Under the pieces are notes generated by a model. The model had not been told where the DNA came from, did not search any database, and saw nothing but the letters and a program-made list of their open reading frames with translations. A stretch of 39,976 nucleotides of DNA from an uncultured Bacilli bacterium (GTDB taxonomy: Bacteria; Bacillota_I; Bacilli_A; RF39; UBA660): contig CANRCX010000013.1 of NCBI GenBank assembly GCA_947629235.1, positions 1 through 39,976 on the forward strand. The letters are read 5' to 3'. The position numbers and the translations under genes are program-made. Shown here in pieces: positions 19,558 to 29,600 of this stretch (its first letter is position 1; each line of letters begins with the position of its first letter).

Positions 19558-21961
19558 AAACTTCAGCAATATATTCAAGCAATTTAATAAACATTCTAAC
19601 AAATATTTTAGAAAGTCCTTTTCTTTCAAGTTTTCTAATTGCAATTCTTTTATCTTTGATTTGCATATCACTAAATAATATTTTATCAAGTTCTACTTTT
19701 AATTCAGTAGTAACACTTAAGTCACTTATGATACTTTCTAAATCTTCATTAATTGCTCTAGATGCATCTATTTCAATATCATTACCTTTGCAATATACAA
19801 ATACTTTACTTGTTGTATTAATATTATCAAATTCTATTACAAAATCATTATCTTCTATATAACTTTTAAATTCTACGTTAATTTCATCACTAAATACTTG
19901 AACACCTTTAGTAAATTTAGTATTTCTAAATCTAATAACATAATTTCTTTTTTCTGGAATTACTCCTTCTTTTCCTTCTTTAGGTTCAATTGATACTGAG
20001 AAATCATTTTCTTTATAATAATAATTTATTTCTGTTGTTTTATAGAATCCTTCTCTATTTTTATTAGAATATCCATCATCTTCATATAATTTATATGTAT
20101 TACTTCTTCCAGGGAATATATGAATTTCTAATGTATTTGGAGAAGATGTATCATTTAAATTATCTGGATCTAATACAGCCATTGGAATAATAGCACCCAT
20201 TTTTGCAAATACTGGATAATCTTCATCTTTATAAAATGTTACATAACGTCTTCCACCGGTAAACTTTTTACCAGTTTTAAATTCATACCATGTTCCTTTT
20301 GGTAAGAATATTCTATGAACAACTCTACTCATAACTGTATCTTTTTGAGTAACAATTGGTGATATAAATAATTCACTACCAAAATAATATTCATTTTTAT
20401 ATAGTGGTTCATCATAAGTTTCTGGATATTTATAATAAAGTGGTTGAATTAATGGAGCTCCAAAAGATGAATATTTATAATTTTCTGAATATAAATATGG
20501 TATTAATTTATGTCTTAAATTTAAATAATCTTTAACAATACTAAATGTTTTAGCATCCCATTTCCATGGTTCTCTTTTATAATATTTACCTTCTTCACTA
20601 GCAAGACGTAATATAGGACTATATACACCTAATTGTATATATCTTACATATAATTCTGCATCTTCCATTCCACCTTTATATCCACCTATATCATGACTCC
20701 ACCAAGAAACACCTAAGTTAGCAGCTGTTGCATTAAAGAATGGTAAGAATTTTAATGTTTTCCAACTTATATTAGTTTGTCCTGAATATAAAACTGAATA
20801 TTTATGTGGTGCAATGCCAAAATTACGACTTAATATAAGTGGTCTTCTTTTTTCATTTATATAGAAATTTTTAAATAAATAATAATTCATTGTAAAATCT
20901 CTAAGTAAATTATCTTTATTATTATCATCTACCCATAAAAAGTCCACACCACTATCTAAATATGGATTAATTATTCCTTTTAAAAATCCATCCATTAAAT
21001 TAGAATTATATACATTAAGTGGTATATTTTTATCTTGATCTACTTTATATATAGCAGCAAAATTATTATGATTTACTTCTTCAACACTAAGTATTCCTTC
21101 TGTTTTAATATTAGTTCCTAAAAATATATGATTTTTATTTAAATAATTATGAAGTGCTAGTGAATTTGGAAATATACTTTTATTAAATGAAAAACTTATA
21201 TCACTATATTTATTTTTTACTCTTGAATAATCTCCTAAAAGAAGTACAGAAAATGGTATATCATTTTTTCTAAATGAATTAACTATTTTTTGTATACCTT
21301 CTTCAGTATATTTTTCATTCTTAGCCCACCATACTCCAAGAGCATATCTTGGAATAAGTGGTGGAAGAGATGTTAAATTAAAATAATCTCTTAAACTAGT
21401 TCCAAAATCATTATCATATACAAATAAGTATGTATCTATATTTTTATAATTAGGAGCTATTATATTACCATTTTGATCTATTATTGGAGTTCTAGAATCA
21501 TCAAAAGATGTAAAACCATCTAATGAAAATAAACCTTTATCAAGTGTTACACTTGATTTCATATCATCTAAACTATAAGCAGTTCCTTTTAAATTTCTTG
21601 CTTCTGGATGATTAAAATACCATGTTTTTTCTGTATCAGTTATTGTTACTTTAAAGAATTGATCTGGTACTAATTTATTTCCTATAAAAGGTTTTTCTTT
21701 ATGATATTCTAGTATAAATTTAGAATTCCTTATAATTAATATTTCTGTATCTTCTTCTACTGTAACTTTAGGTTGTCCAAATGATCTATTAGCCGCGAAA
21801 AAAGTAGGATAATCATTAAATGATCCTGTTTCACTATATTCTAATCTTATCAAATTATCAGATAGAATACTTATTCTATATCTACTTCCTCTATATACAT
21901 AAGAAGAAGGTGTCTTACATTTAGTTATGTCTACTTTAAAATGCGGACCTAAATCATACAT
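19556..21961 (-). CDS. Glycoside hydrolase family 31 (alpha-glucosidase-like)
   Basis: PRYALGVWWAKNEKY, GVDFLWVDD, GVSWWSHDIGGYKGG, YSPILRLASEEGKYYKREPWKW, LRHKLIPYLYSENY. Confidence 0.92.
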   Translation of the reverse strand: MYDLGPHFKVDITKCKTPSSYVYRGSRYRISILSDNLIRLEYSETGSFNDYPTFFAANRSFGQPKVTVEEDTEILIIRNSKFILEYHKEKPFIGNKLVPDQFFKVTITDTEKTWYFNHPEARNLKGTAYSLDDMKSSVTLDKGLFSLDGFTSFDDSRTPIIDQNGNIIAPNYKNIDTYLFVYDNDFGTSLRDYFNLTSLPPLIPRYALGVWWAKNEKYTEEGIQKIVNSFRKNDIPFSVLLLGDYSRVKNKYSDISFSFNKSIFPNSLALHNYLNKNHIFLGTNIKTEGILSVEEVNHNNFAAIYKVDQDKNIPLNVYNSNLMDGFLKGIINPYLDSGVDFLWVDDNNKDNLLRDFTMNYYLFKNFYINEKRRPLILSRNFGIAPHKYSVLYSGQTNISWKTLKFLPFFNATAANLGVSWWSHDIGGYKGGMEDAELYVRYIQLGVYSPILRLASEEGKYYKREPWKWDAKTFSIVKDYLNLRHKLIPYLYSENYKYSSFGAPLIQPLYYKYPETYDEPLYKNEYYFGSELFISPIVTQKDTVMSRVVHRIFLPKGTWYEFKTGKKFTGGRRYVTFYKDEDYPVFAKMGAIIPMAVLDPDNLNDTSSPNTLEIHIFPGRSNTYKLYEDDGYSNKNREGFYKTTEINYYYKENDFSVSIEPKEGKEGVIPEKRNYVIRFRNTKFTKGVQVFSDEINVEFKSYIEDNDFVIEFDNINTTSKVFVYCKGNDIEIDASRAINEDLESIISDLSVTTELKVELDKILFSDMQIKDKRIAIRKLERKGLSKIFVRMFIKLLEYIAEV

Positions 21962-21975
21962 AATTATCTCTCCTT

Positions 21976-24021
21976 TTATTGATTTTGATTACTAACACTA
22001 GCAGCTATGCTACTATTAAATTCATTTATGAATAACCCACCTTCACTGGCACTTACAGAAGTATTATTATCTTTTGTATCTGTATTTTCATTAATAAATG
22101 TATTTGTAGTTGGAGCTATATCCACACTAGGAGCAGTATTATCTACAAAACTAGTATTTACAAATACATTACTTGTATTTTCATTAGTATTAACACTAGG
22201 TTCATTATTAACATATGTATTACTTGTAGTACTACTTTCTGTTGTAGTACTAACAGCAGTATTTGAATTATTTAGTTTTACCATCCAATTCATATAAACT
22301 TCACAGTTTGCACTTGTTGGTGGTGGATCTGCTCTTTCCATTTTCGCAATCATTGGAATTTTAAATATTCTTCCGAATGCTACACAAGTTCCTGCTTGTA
22401 ATGTTTTTTGTTTTTCTATGATATCTTCACTCATATTAGGTACACTTTTCGATATGTATTCTAAATCTGCTGGATGATTTATTTTAAATATAATAAAGTT
22501 TGCACATTGACTTATAACATTTTCATTTAAATCAGTTGGTCTTTGTGTAATTATAATAAGTAAAAGTCCATATTTACGACCTTCTTTAGCTATTCTCTCA
22601 AATATATTATATCCAAATAATTGCTTATCATCACCTTCTAATACATATCTATGTGCTTCTTCTAATATCATATGAATCGGAAAAGATGCTCTGTTTTGAA
22701 GACTTCTTGTAAATTTCATAAACATACGAGCAAATATTTTAACTATAGTTCTTGCAAATCTATCATCTACATCTTCTAAATTAAAGTTAACTATTTGACA
22801 TTTTTTATTTCCACTGATTTGTATTTTTCTTATATATTCATCAAGTGTAGTATATCCATCTGCTGTAAAGAATGAACCATTTGGTCTATTTACTAAATCA
22901 TGTAATTTAACTTTTAAACTCATAGCAGAATCATACATTGCTTCATTAAGTAAATATCTTTCACTATATAATGTAAAGTTAAGAGCAACTTCTAAATCAT
23001 GAAGTGAATAATATACTCCTTCTGCTTCATAATTCCATTTTCTATTTTCATCAACAAATTGTTTAATATAATCACTAATAATCTTATGTTCAGCAAATCT
23101 ACCTTCACTATCAATATCAAAACAATTTCTAAATTTACGAGTAAAACCAATACCTGGTACTTCTGCATCAAGTGATAATTCTGGAGTATTAGTTTCACTT
23201 AATATTTCAAATATTTGATCTCTAATTCTTGCTGAAGTTTGATTTGTATACATAATAGATATAATAGCTTTTGCTAATATATGATTTTTAAAATCAGCCG
23301 CTTCTTTATCTTCACGAGCAAACATTTTAGCATAAGTAAGGGCTGAATCTACCATTGCTATTTGTGAAAAACTTGTTGCTTCAAGTAAATTTAATATATC
23401 TTCAAGCTCTAATAAACATACTGGAATATTAAGTTTTTCATATGGCTTTGCTAAATTAGTTGTTATTACTTTAAATGAATAGTATTCATTATTTTTATTT
23501 AAATTTTGAAATGCATTTATATATTCACCATAAGAATCAAATATAAAGAAATTGGCTTTATAAGGAATAATATTTGAATTAGGGAAAATATTTTGAATTA
23601 TTCTACATATACCATAAGTTTTACCACTACCAGTATTACCAAATATAGCAGTATGGTTTGAAAATAATTCATCAATACTTACATTTAATGGAAAATCATT
23701 ATATAAAGGAGATACACCAAGCCTTATACTTTCTCCTTCAATACCAGTAAGTATTTTTAATTCTTGATCATTTATAATTCTGGCTGTGGCATTTAGACTA
23801 GGTTTTTTAATAAGTCCACCAATAAAATCATTTTCAGTAAGTTCTCCTAAAAATGATACTTTAATTGTATCTTCATTTATAGAATCTATTTCACCTAATA
23901 TTTTTTTATTATCATCTTCAAATACAACATGTAAATTAATTAAGTCATTTATTTCAGTGGCTTCTTTATTAATTTGTAGTGTTGCTGAATTCTTACTAAT
24001 TGTTAATATTTTTCCTAGCAT
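21976..24021 (-). CDS. HerA/DUF87-type ATPase with low-complexity Ser/Thr/Asn-rich C-terminal tail
   Basis: HTAIFGNTGSGKTYGICRIIQ (Walker A), MILEEAHRYV (Walker B), LLIIITQRPTDLNENVISQCANFI; start likely MLGKILTI. Confidence 0.85.
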   Translation of the reverse strand: MLGKILTISKNSATLQINKEATEINDLINLHVVFEDDNKKILGEIDSINEDTIKVSFLGELTENDFIGGLIKKPSLNATARIINDQELKILTGIEGESIRLGVSPLYNDFPLNVSIDELFSNHTAIFGNTGSGKTYGICRIIQNIFPNSNIIPYKANFFIFDSYGEYINAFQNLNKNNEYYSFKVITTNLAKPYEKLNIPVCLLELEDILNLLEATSFSQIAMVDSALTYAKMFAREDKEAADFKNHILAKAIISIMYTNQTSARIRDQIFEILSETNTPELSLDAEVPGIGFTRKFRNCFDIDSEGRFAEHKIISDYIKQFVDENRKWNYEAEGVYYSLHDLEVALNFTLYSERYLLNEAMYDSAMSLKVKLHDLVNRPNGSFFTADGYTTLDEYIRKIQISGNKKCQIVNFNLEDVDDRFARTIVKIFARMFMKFTRSLQNRASFPIHMILEEAHRYVLEGDDKQLFGYNIFERIAKEGRKYGLLLIIITQRPTDLNENVISQCANFIIFKINHPADLEYISKSVPNMSEDIIEKQKTLQAGTCVAFGRIFKIPMIAKMERADPPPTSANCEVYMNWMVKLNNSNTAVSTTTESSTTSNTYVNNEPSVNTNENTSNVFVNTSFVDNTAPSVDIAPTTNTFINENTDTKDNNTSVSASEGGLFINEFNSSIAASVSNQNQ

Positions 24022-24106
24022 ACTAAAAACCAACCTCTCTATTCTATAAATATAATTCTAACAAATTAATAATAAAAAATAAAGATTATTTAATAAAAAA
24101 ATTAAA

Positions 24107-24134
24107 AAACTATCTTAAATTTATAAGATAGTTT
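24107..24134 (-). terminator. Intrinsic terminator
   Basis: AAACTATCTTA...TAAGATAGTTT downstream of the 24137-25054 gene. Confidence 0.65.
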
Positions 24135-24136
24135 AA

Positions 24137-25054
24137 TTATCTTTTTAATATTCTTTCTTCTTGTACTTTATTTTCTTCTTTACTATTATCTATATTAGAT
24201 AAATTATTATTTATTTTTGAAATTTCAAGTATTAATTCTTTATATTTAGCTTTTAATTTATTAATTAATTCTAACTTTTCACTTGATAATTCTTTATTTT
24301 CACTTAATTCTTTTTCTAATTTTTCTGCTTCTTTTTTATTTTTAAGTGCTTCATTATATTTATCAAGAATTACAAAATTTAAATAATTTCTTTTAATTAT
24401 ATCTTCATCTTTACGAGTAATTTTATAATTTTTTATTTTTTTTATTATTTTATTTGGATTTGATGATGCTATTTTATTATAGTTTTCTTTTGTTTTAAAA
24501 TTCTCATCATGAATTAATTTAAGAGCAGACTTTACTATATTTCTTTGCATTTGTTCACTATATTTATTACTATCAACTGTAGATGATATAATTTTTACTT
24601 CATTATCATTTAAAGTATATTCTATTTCACCTTCAATACTTTCAAAACTTAATTTAAGTATTAATTCTTCTTTTTTAACTTCAATTTTTTCATCTTTATC
24701 TGCTTTAATACACATTTTAAATGCATTTATTAATGAAGGATTTTTACTATATTCTTCTTTTTCTTTATCAGTCATTTCTTTTAGTAAACCCCTAGATTTA
24801 AATTCATCAAATAAAACATTTCTATTATTTATTACTAAAGATGAAAAACTAAGCATTGATATAATATTAGCAACTGGTATTAATAAAATTAAATATGTTG
24901 GTAAATCACTTTCATTTTTAATTCGCTCAGGCTTTTTTGTAACATGTATTTTATAACCATCATCTACTATATCTTTAACAACTCTAAGAAGAGAAACTCC
25001 AAGCATAAAATTTGACATTACAACTGTACTTAGCCAAAATAATCCAAATGACAT
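24137..25054 (-). CDS. Hypothetical membrane protein with charged C-terminal domain
   Basis: Two N-terminal hydrophobic segments, Lys/Glu-rich C-terminus. Confidence 0.65.
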   Translation of the reverse strand: MSFGLFWLSTVVMSNFMLGVSLLRVVKDIVDDGYKIHVTKKPERIKNESDLPTYLILLIPVANIISMLSFSSLVINNRNVLFDEFKSRGLLKEMTDKEKEEYSKNPSLINAFKMCIKADKDEKIEVKKEELILKLSFESIEGEIEYTLNDNEVKIISSTVDSNKYSEQMQRNIVKSALKLIHDENFKTKENYNKIASSNPNKIIKKIKNYKITRKDEDIIKRNYLNFVILDKYNEALKNKKEAEKLEKELSENKELSSEKLELINKLKAKYKELILEISKINNNLSNIDNSKEENKVQEERILKR

Positions 25055-25112
25055 AAATAATCCCCCTTTAAAAATTCTTTTGTATTATAACATAATATTA
25101 ATAATTTGTAAA

Positions 25113-25607
25113 TTATCTTTTTAATTTGATTTGATTATTAACTGAGTCAAACAATTCTTTTACTTCATCTTTTCTAAAATAATTTATTTCTGTATTTATA
25201 CCATTTTCATCTATTAATTCTTTAAGACTTTTTCTTTCTAATATATAATCACAATATTTTCTATCTGTTGATATATCTATTAACTTAACTATTTCATTTG
25301 TAAATAAATCCCTACTCCATACATAATACTGTTTTATTTCATCTTCACATGCATGTTTTACACCATTAATATCTTCTGTTATAGATAAATCATCAATATC
25401 ATAAAATTTTTGAAGTTCATCTATAATTTCATATTTTACTTTTATAAACTTTTCTTTCTCTTTTTCTGTTTTTGCTGAATCAATATTCCAAGATGTATGT
25501 TCTAATAAAGTTTGTAACTCTACAAAATCTAATTTTTCTAATTTAAATTGGTTTACACTCACTATTTCACCATCCTTAATTTTTATATAATAAACTAAAA
25601 TATACAA
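25113..25607 (-). CDS. Hypothetical protein (164 aa or shorter)
   Basis: Complete ORF; start uncertain. Confidence 0.6.
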   Translation of the reverse strand: MYILVYYIKIKDGEIVSVNQFKLEKLDFVELQTLLEHTSWNIDSAKTEKEKEKFIKVKYEIIDELQKFYDIDDLSITEDINGVKHACEDEIKQYYVWSRDLFTNEIVKLIDISTDRKYCDYILERKSLKELIDENGINTEINYFRKDEVKELFDSVNNQIKLKR

Positions 25608-25625
25608 AAAATCAATAAAAAAGAA

Positions 25626-25973
25626 TTAATCATCTAACTTCTTAATTAATTCTTTTTCTTTTGATAATTCATCTTCTATTACTTTATTTAGTTTTACAAG
25701 CATACATATTTTAAAGTTTTTAATATTTGATTTTAAATCACTTATTTTATTAGAAAATTTAATACTCTCAATCCTTTCTATCAATAAATAATACTCATCA
25801 TATATTTTATCTATTTTATTTAATATTTTAACACCTTCTATATAACTATAATTATCATTATTTTTTATTAATTTATATTTATGTTCTAAATTAATTATTT
25901 CACTTTTTAATTCTTCTCTTTTTTCTTCTAATAATTTTATATCATTTATTTTTTTATAATCTTGTTTTTTCAT
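25626..25973 (-). CDS. Hypothetical coiled-coil-like protein (115 aa)
   Basis: Complete ORF. Confidence 0.6.
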   Translation of the reverse strand: MKKQDYKKINDIKLLEEKREELKSEIINLEHKYKLIKNNDNYSYIEGVKILNKIDKIYDEYYLLIERIESIKFSNKISDLKSNIKNFKICMLVKLNKVIEDELSKEKELIKKLDD

Positions 25974-26006
25974 AATATATTATATTAAAAAAAGTTAAAA
26001 ACTCTA

Positions 26007-26735
26007 CTAACTTTCTAAAGTTTTTAACATTTTTTTACTTTTCATATATATACCAGAATATTCTTCATAATATTCATTTATTATATTATCTATTTCATCA
26101 CTTATTTTTTTATCTATATTTAATTCATTTATTTTTGATATATCTACATAATAATAAAGTCTTAACATTTTAAGTACTTTTTCATCTATTAACATTTCAT
26201 TTGTTCTACAATTTTGACAAACATATCCACCTTTTGATAAAGATAATGTTACTACTTTTGTACTTCCACATTTAACACATGAATCTAAATTTAAATCTAT
26301 TCCTAAATATTCTAAATATTGAAGTTCTAATATATTTGTAATAATTTTAGCATCCATTCCTTCTTCTATTTTAAGAATAGCTGCTTCCATTAAATTATAA
26401 ACTTCATTATTTTCTGATTCTTTATATACATTAATTGCAAGATCACATATATATGTTAAATAACTTACTTTTAGAATATCACTTTTAATATTAATAAAAT
26501 AATTTTTAATATCACCATCTATTAGTGTTGAAAGTCCTTTTTCATTGTAATATAAATGAAAAGTACCATAAGCAAATCTTTCACTAGGAAGTCTTAACTT
26601 ACTACTCATTTTTTTACAACCTTTTGATACAGCACCAATTATACCCATATCTTTAGTAAATATATTTATAATCTTACTATTTTCTTTAAAAGGCGTATTA
26701 CTTACAACAATTCCATCAACACTAATTATCTTCAT
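26007..26735 (-). CDS. recO: DNA repair protein RecO
   Basis: VDGIVVSNTPFKENSKIINIFTKDMGIIGAVSKGCKK; C4-like CVKCGS...CQNCR; downstream of era. Confidence 0.93.
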   Translation of the reverse strand: MKIISVDGIVVSNTPFKENSKIINIFTKDMGIIGAVSKGCKKMSSKLRLPSERFAYGTFHLYYNEKGLSTLIDGDIKNYFINIKSDILKVSYLTYICDLAINVYKESENNEVYNLMEAAILKIEEGMDAKIITNILELQYLEYLGIDLNLDSCVKCGSTKVVTLSLSKGGYVCQNCRTNEMLIDEKVLKMLRLYYYVDISKINELNIDKKISDEIDNIINEYYEEYSGIYMKSKKMLKTLES

Positions 26736-26747
26736 CTCTTAACTAAA

Positions 26748-26770
26748 AGCATAAAGATAACTTTATGCTT
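26748..26770 (-). terminator. Terminator-like hairpin between yqzL-like ORF and recO
   Basis: AGCATAAAG / CTTTATGCT perfect 9-bp stem, then TTTTAG on minus strand. Confidence 0.5.
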
Positions 26771-26850
26771 ATTTTCCTTTCTTATATTTTAAATAATATT
26801 CTATTTTACCTGTTTCTTTAAATTTATTCCAAGCTTCCTTTTTATTCATA
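26770..26850 (-). CDS. yqzL: YqzL-like small protein (26 aa), not in ORF track
   Basis: Translation MNKKEAWNKFKETGKIEYYLKYKKGK with GGAGAG SD, located between era and recO as in Bacillus. Confidence 0.6.
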
Positions 26851-26891
26851 ATCTCTCCTTACAATATTATATTGCAGGATTTTTAAAAAAA

Positions 26892-27779
26892 TTATTCATT
26901 ATTCATAATATAACCTAAATCTTTAATATATTTTTCTTTTTCTCTCCATTTTCTAATTGTTTTACAATATAGTTCTAAATATACTTTTTTATTAAGTAAG
27001 TGTTCCATATCAATTCTTGCTTCATAACCAATTGTTTTAATCATACTACCATTATGACCTACAATTATTTTTCTAAGTGAATCTCTATCTACTATGATAT
27101 CTACATTTACTTTTATTATATTATTTTTTTCTTCATAACCAATTAACTTACAAGATATTGAATGTGGTACTTCATCATTAGTATGAATAAATATTTTTTC
27201 ACGTACTATTTCAGATAATCTAAAATCAAGTTCTGCAGTTGTAACTTCTCCATCCATAAAATATCTAACATTATCTGGTAAATAATTTTTAAGTACTTTA
27301 ATAAGTTTATCTACATTATCATTTTTAAGCGCAGAAAGTGGTATTATTTCTGCAAATTCATATAGATTTTTATATTCATCTATTTTTAGTAGAATCTCTT
27401 CATCTGTTAATTTATCTATTTTATTTAATATTAGAAATACTGGTTTATCAAGACCAACTAATTTATCTAATATAAATTTATCTCCTTTTCCATATGAAGT
27501 GCTAGCATCTACTAGAAGCAAGACTATATCAACATCATTAATTGAATAATAAGCTTGACTATTAAGTGCAACTCCTAGTTTATCTACAGGTTTATGAATA
27601 CCTGGAGTATCTACAAATACTATTTGTGTATCTTCTTCATTATATATTCCTTGTATTAAATTTCTTGTTGTTTGTGGCTTTGGTGATATTATAGCTACTT
27701 TTTCTTTTAATATTGAATTAAGTAAAGTGCTTTTTCCTACATTTGGTCTTCCAATTAATGTTACGAATCCACTTTTCAT
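26892..27779 (-). CDS. era: GTPase Era
   Basis: GFVTLIGRPNVGKSTLLN, DTPGIHKP, NKIDKL, C-terminal KH-like KIIVGHNGSMIKTIG. Confidence 0.97.
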   Translation of the reverse strand: MKSGFVTLIGRPNVGKSTLLNSILKEKVAIISPKPQTTRNLIQGIYNEEDTQIVFVDTPGIHKPVDKLGVALNSQAYYSINDVDIVLLLVDASTSYGKGDKFILDKLVGLDKPVFLILNKIDKLTDEEILLKIDEYKNLYEFAEIIPLSALKNDNVDKLIKVLKNYLPDNVRYFMDGEVTTAELDFRLSEIVREKIFIHTNDEVPHSISCKLIGYEEKNNIIKVNVDIIVDRDSLRKIIVGHNGSMIKTIGYEARIDMEHLLNKKVYLELYCKTIRKWREKEKYIKDLGYIMNNE

Positions 27780-28156
27780 ACTAAGTCCTCCTTAGTAAAT
27801 GTAGTATTCATTAATTTTTCAAATGTAAGAACTTGCATTTTACCACTTTTAGTCATTATATTAAATATAACATCTTTATCAAAAAATTCTAAAAATGTTT
27901 GTTTGCAAATATTACATGGATAACATATTTCATCACTACTTGTCATTAAATATAATGCTTTAAATTCTCTTTCTCCATGACTTACTGCATTATTAATAGC
28001 ATTCCTTTCAGCACATATAGTACCACCGTAAGATGCATTTTCTATATTAACTCCTTCATAAAAATTACCATTTTTAGTTTCAACTATACAAGCAAAATGC
28101 ATATTTGAATATGGTGCATAACTATTATCTAATAATTTAATTAGTTTATCTTTCAT
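27776..28156 (-). CDS. cdd: Cytidine deaminase
   Basis: NIENASYGGTICAERNAINNAV and PCNICKQ. Confidence 0.95.
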   Translation of the reverse strand: MKDKLIKLLDNSYAPYSNMHFACIVETKNGNFYEGVNIENASYGGTICAERNAINNAVSHGEREFKALYLMTSSDEICYPCNICKQTFLEFFDKDVIFNIMTKSGKMQVLTFEKLMNTTFTKEDLV

Positions 28157-28167
28157 AATTCACTTCC

Positions 28168-28569
28168 TTAAAAAAATAAATCTATTACTTTTGGTAAAAA
28201 TATTATTAATCCAACTATTATAGCAACAATTGCAAAAACAAATACTGCAGCAGCTGATGTATCTTTTGCTACTTTAGCAAGTGGATGATAATCTTGTGTC
28301 ACTAAATCTACTACTGCTTCTATTGCTGTGTTAATAAGTTCACAAGATAATACAAGTCCAATAGTTAAAAATAGTATTGCCCATTCTATTTTATCTATTC
28401 TAAATATAAATCCAAATATTATTACAAGTAAGGCGATTCCAACATCTACTACTAAATTTTGTTCATTTTTATATGCATACTTAAGTCCTTTAATTGGATA
28501 AGTAAAACTATTTAAAAATTTTTTAATTCCTTTTTGTCTTTTTCTTTCATCTCTTGATATCATATTCAT
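28168..28569 (-). CDS. dgkA: Diacylglycerol/undecaprenol kinase family
   Basis: SFTYPIKGLKYAYKNEQNLVVD, LVLSCELINTAIEAVVDLVT, AKDTSAAAVFV. Confidence 0.93.
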   Translation of the reverse strand: MNMISRDERKRQKGIKKFLNSFTYPIKGLKYAYKNEQNLVVDVGIALLVIIFGFIFRIDKIEWAILFLTIGLVLSCELINTAIEAVVDLVTQDYHPLAKVAKDTSAAAVFVFAIVAIIVGLIIFLPKVIDLFF

Positions 28570-28987
28570 TTAATATTTCCTCCTCAAGAGCTCTCATTAC
28601 TTTTTTATCTTCTTCTATCATATGATCATATCCAAGTAAATGTAACAATCCATGTACTGCTAGATAACAAAATTCGCGTCTTACACTATGTCCATAATCA
28701 CTTGCTTGACTTTTACATCTTTCATAACTAATATATATTTCTCCAAGAAATCTCATATTATCATATTTAACATCATTTACTTCTTCAAATGCAAAAGAGA
28801 TAACATCTGTAACTGCATCTTTATTTCTATATGTTTTATTAATTTCTCTTATTTTTTCATTATCTACTATTACTATATTTAATAGTGGATTTTCTATTTT
28901 TAAATGCTTACAAGCAAACTTAATTACTTTATCAATTTCACTTGTATCTATTTCTTCATTTGTTGTATTAAATATATATTCTTGCAT
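28547..28987 (-). CDS. ybeY: Endoribonuclease YbeY
   Basis: NKTYRNKDAVTDVISFAFEE, GEIYIS, HGLLHLLGYDH. Confidence 0.96.
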   Translation of the reverse strand: MQEYIFNTTNEEIDTSEIDKVIKFACKHLKIENPLLNIVIVDNEKIREINKTYRNKDAVTDVISFAFEEVNDVKYDNMRFLGEIYISYERCKSQASDYGHSVRREFCYLAVHGLLHLLGYDHMIEEDKKVMRALEEEILNEYDIKR

Positions 28988-28996
28988 AAACTTCTC

Positions 28997-29599
28997 CTAT
29001 ATAATCTTTATAACATATAATATTCCAATTATAATTATTAAAATACTAAGTACATTATAAAACCAATCTTTTCTTAAAAATTTAGGTAAATGATTTCTAA
29101 TTGCACTAAGTCCTATATATAATAGAAATCCAATAATTCCACCTACTATATTTAATAATATATCATCTACATCAAAGCTCCTACCTATAAATCTTTGTGT
29201 AACTTCTATTACTAAACTAGATAAAAATGTTACAAGAGTAATAGAACCTAAATCTTTAATTTTACAGTAGCATGTTACGAAGTATCCAAATGGTACAAAT
29301 AAAAGTATATTTCCAATTACTTGTTTATAAAATTCTACAGTTCCAGGATCATACCTTAATATTTCTCTAAATGGAATAAAATTAGTTCCACCAGTTGCAA
29401 CTAAATCTTGACTAGTTACAAGTTGAAATAATATAAGTAAATAAACTATAAAACATAAATTAAATAATTCTTCATGCAAACATATTTTACTTCTATCACT
29501 TTTAAAGTATAAAGTTACTCTCATAATTAAAAGAATAGCTATAACTATAACTAATGTAGGCCATGAAACAAGAATTACATTTCTAATTGCTGCTTCCAT
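28997..29599 (-). CDS. VanZ-like family membrane protein
   Basis: TNFIPFREI, GNILLFVPFGYF, EVTQRFIGRSFDVDDILLNIVGGIIGF. Confidence 0.9.
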   Translation of the reverse strand: MEAAIRNVILVSWPTLVIVIAILLIMRVTLYFKSDRSKICLHEELFNLCFIVYLLILFQLVTSQDLVATGGTNFIPFREILRYDPGTVEFYKQVIGNILLFVPFGYFVTCYCKIKDLGSITLVTFLSSLVIEVTQRFIGRSFDVDDILLNIVGGIIGFLLYIGLSAIRNHLPKFLRKDWFYNVLSILIIIIGILYVIKII

Positions 29600-29600
29600 A

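Noticed and set aside
22007-23198. ORFs antisense or out of frame within the HerA gene
   Set aside because: Explained by low-complexity tail and AT-rich coding sequence
21976-24021. Known HerA-SIR2/DUF4297 defence system
   Set aside because: No SIR2, DUF4297 or NurA-like neighbour recognised in the adjacent proteins
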